Origin: Persicaria tinctoria
Taxonomy: Eukaryota; Streptophyta; Magnoliopsida; Caryophyllales; Polygonaceae
Direction of reading: 5' to 3'
Assembly (NCBI GenBank): GCA_037127255.1
Contig: JBANSL010000003.1
Location: forward strand, 18,293,314-18,357,313
Length of the DNA: 64,000 nucleotides
The notes beneath the pieces were generated by a model. The model had not been told where the DNA came from. It saw only the letters and a program-made list of their open reading frames with translations, and searched no databases. Shown here one piece after another: positions 63,495 through 64,000 of the stretch. Both the position numbers and the translations under genes were made by a program. Numbering within the stretch: the first letter of the stretch is position 1; every line of letters starts with the position of its first letter.

Positions 63495-63992
63495 TGGTGG
63501 AGTCGGGATCGGGGACACCTCAATGGTCCGACGCTTCCGCGGCGGTAATAGACCGTCGTCCGCCTCCGCCACAGCTCCGCCTCCATCGCCGCCGCCAGTG
63601 GCCGCCCCACCACCACCGTCACCGCCGCCAGTCGCCGCCCCACCACCACCACCCTTCTCAGCCGCCAATGTCGCCAGCACCACTAGACCGGGAGCCACCG
63701 GCTCCACCGCCACCGCCTCCACCTCCATCGTCGTCGCCTCCGCCTCCAATGCCGCCACCGCCGCCTCGAGGTCTCCCTCTCTCTCTGTCTCCATCTCTAT
63801 CGGTCTCTCTCTCTCTCTCTGGGTCTCTCTCTCTCTGGGTCGCTCTCTCTCTAGGTCGCTCTCTCTCCGCCTCCAATGCCGGCTCCGGCTCTCTCTCGCT
63901 CTCTGACGAAGAAGATGACGATGAAGACGAAGAGGCACATCCTCTTTCGTCTTTAAAGGACGGGCTTGCACGTCCTTAAGGACGTGCAGCAC
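63495..63992 (-). pseudogene. Mutator-like element gene, N-terminal low-complexity exon
   Basis: 166 residues to the donor. An Arg/Glu-rich stretch produced by a (GA)n-like run (63778-63900) is followed by Gly/Ala repeats (GGGGGAATGGGDGGGG), then LLPPRKRRTIEVSPIPTPP. PPRKRR is a possible nuclear signal. The start codon may lie beyond the window. No domain is recognisable; it is called part of the gene because its donor is in phase with the exon at 62.4 kb. Confidence 0.4.
63968..63987. repeat. Terminal palindrome, right edge
   Basis: GCACGTCCTTAAGGACGTGC, identical to 49624-49643, followed by AGCACGTCTTTAA. Confidence 0.85.
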
Positions 63993-64000
63993 GTCTTTAA

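Larger units (their letters stand above)
49535..64000 (-). mobile_element. Large Mutator-like element, right end outside the window
   Basis: The perfect 20-base palindrome GCACGTCCTTAAGGACGTGC occurs at 49624-49643 and 63968-63987, in similar surroundings, at the two edges of a region whose only gene-like content is one interrupted minus-strand gene with an OTU-like C-terminus, as found in some Mutator-like elements. A B3-domain exon lies near the left edge. An 11-kb sirevirus sits inside. I infer one element of at least 3.4 kb before that insertion. The right terminus and the target duplication are not in the window, so this remains a hypothesis. Confidence 0.45.

Overview
The window is nuclear DNA of a flowering plant, most likely a eudicot. 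The evidence is plant Ty1/copia elements primed by initiator Met-tRNA, L1-type LINEs with a C-terminal RNase H, Stowaway- and Tourist-like MITEs, GT-AG introns, fragments of plant genes (B3, WAT1-related, CHUP1, COG2) and TTTAGGG-type repeats. I find no gene that is clearly an intact host gene. Nearly all recognisable coding sequence belongs to transposable elements or to gene pieces carried by them. I cannot name the species.

Layout. 1-4.6 kb: a 27-bp minisatellite, a GGGTC-rich element end, the 5' half of a sirevirus-like copia element with one LTR, and a cluster of short palindromes. 5-6.1 kb: a Stowaway MITE and an old RNase H fragment. 6452-12687: a complete L1-type LINE on the minus strand with two intact ORFs and a perfect 17-bp target duplication. 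12.9-14.7 kb: AT-rich DNA with three MITEs. 14.7-20.8 kb: two broken minus-strand LINEs joined end to end. 21.1-25.9 kb: an old plus-strand copia pseudo-element with both LTRs. 26409-27990: a poly(A)-tailed retroposon with a perfect 17-bp duplication.

28207-35581: a Mutator-like element with degenerate terminal inverted repeats and an 8-bp duplication. It carries pieces of at least six unrelated host genes (WAT1-related transporter, COG2, TMA7, CHUP1-like, inositol polyphosphate 5-phosphatase, thioredoxin-like). 37943-44702: a nearly complete LINE of the same family as the one at 14.7 kb. In place of the usual zinc-knuckle ORF1 it has a chain of hydrophobic ORFs that I cannot assign. 44.8-48.2 kb: a GA-rich repeat complex with a 490-bp TRIM element.

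49.5 kb to the window end is best read as one large Mutator-like element, open on the right. Its minus-strand gene (low-complexity N-terminus, a 1-kb intron filled by a 116-bp tandem repeat, OTU-like C-terminus) was split by an 11,063-bp sirevirus at 51026-62088 with a GAAGC duplication. The sirevirus has almost identical LTRs (about 5 substitutions in 1 kb, counted by eye) but lacks the integrase core. Its env-like third ORF is interrupted by a 2.2-kb gypsy-type LTR fragment on the opposite strand.

The most notable points are the multi-gene capture element, the young but integrase-less sirevirus, the intact LINE, and the unassigned 5' ORFs of the second LINE family. Every family name rests on reading motifs by eye; no database search was run.
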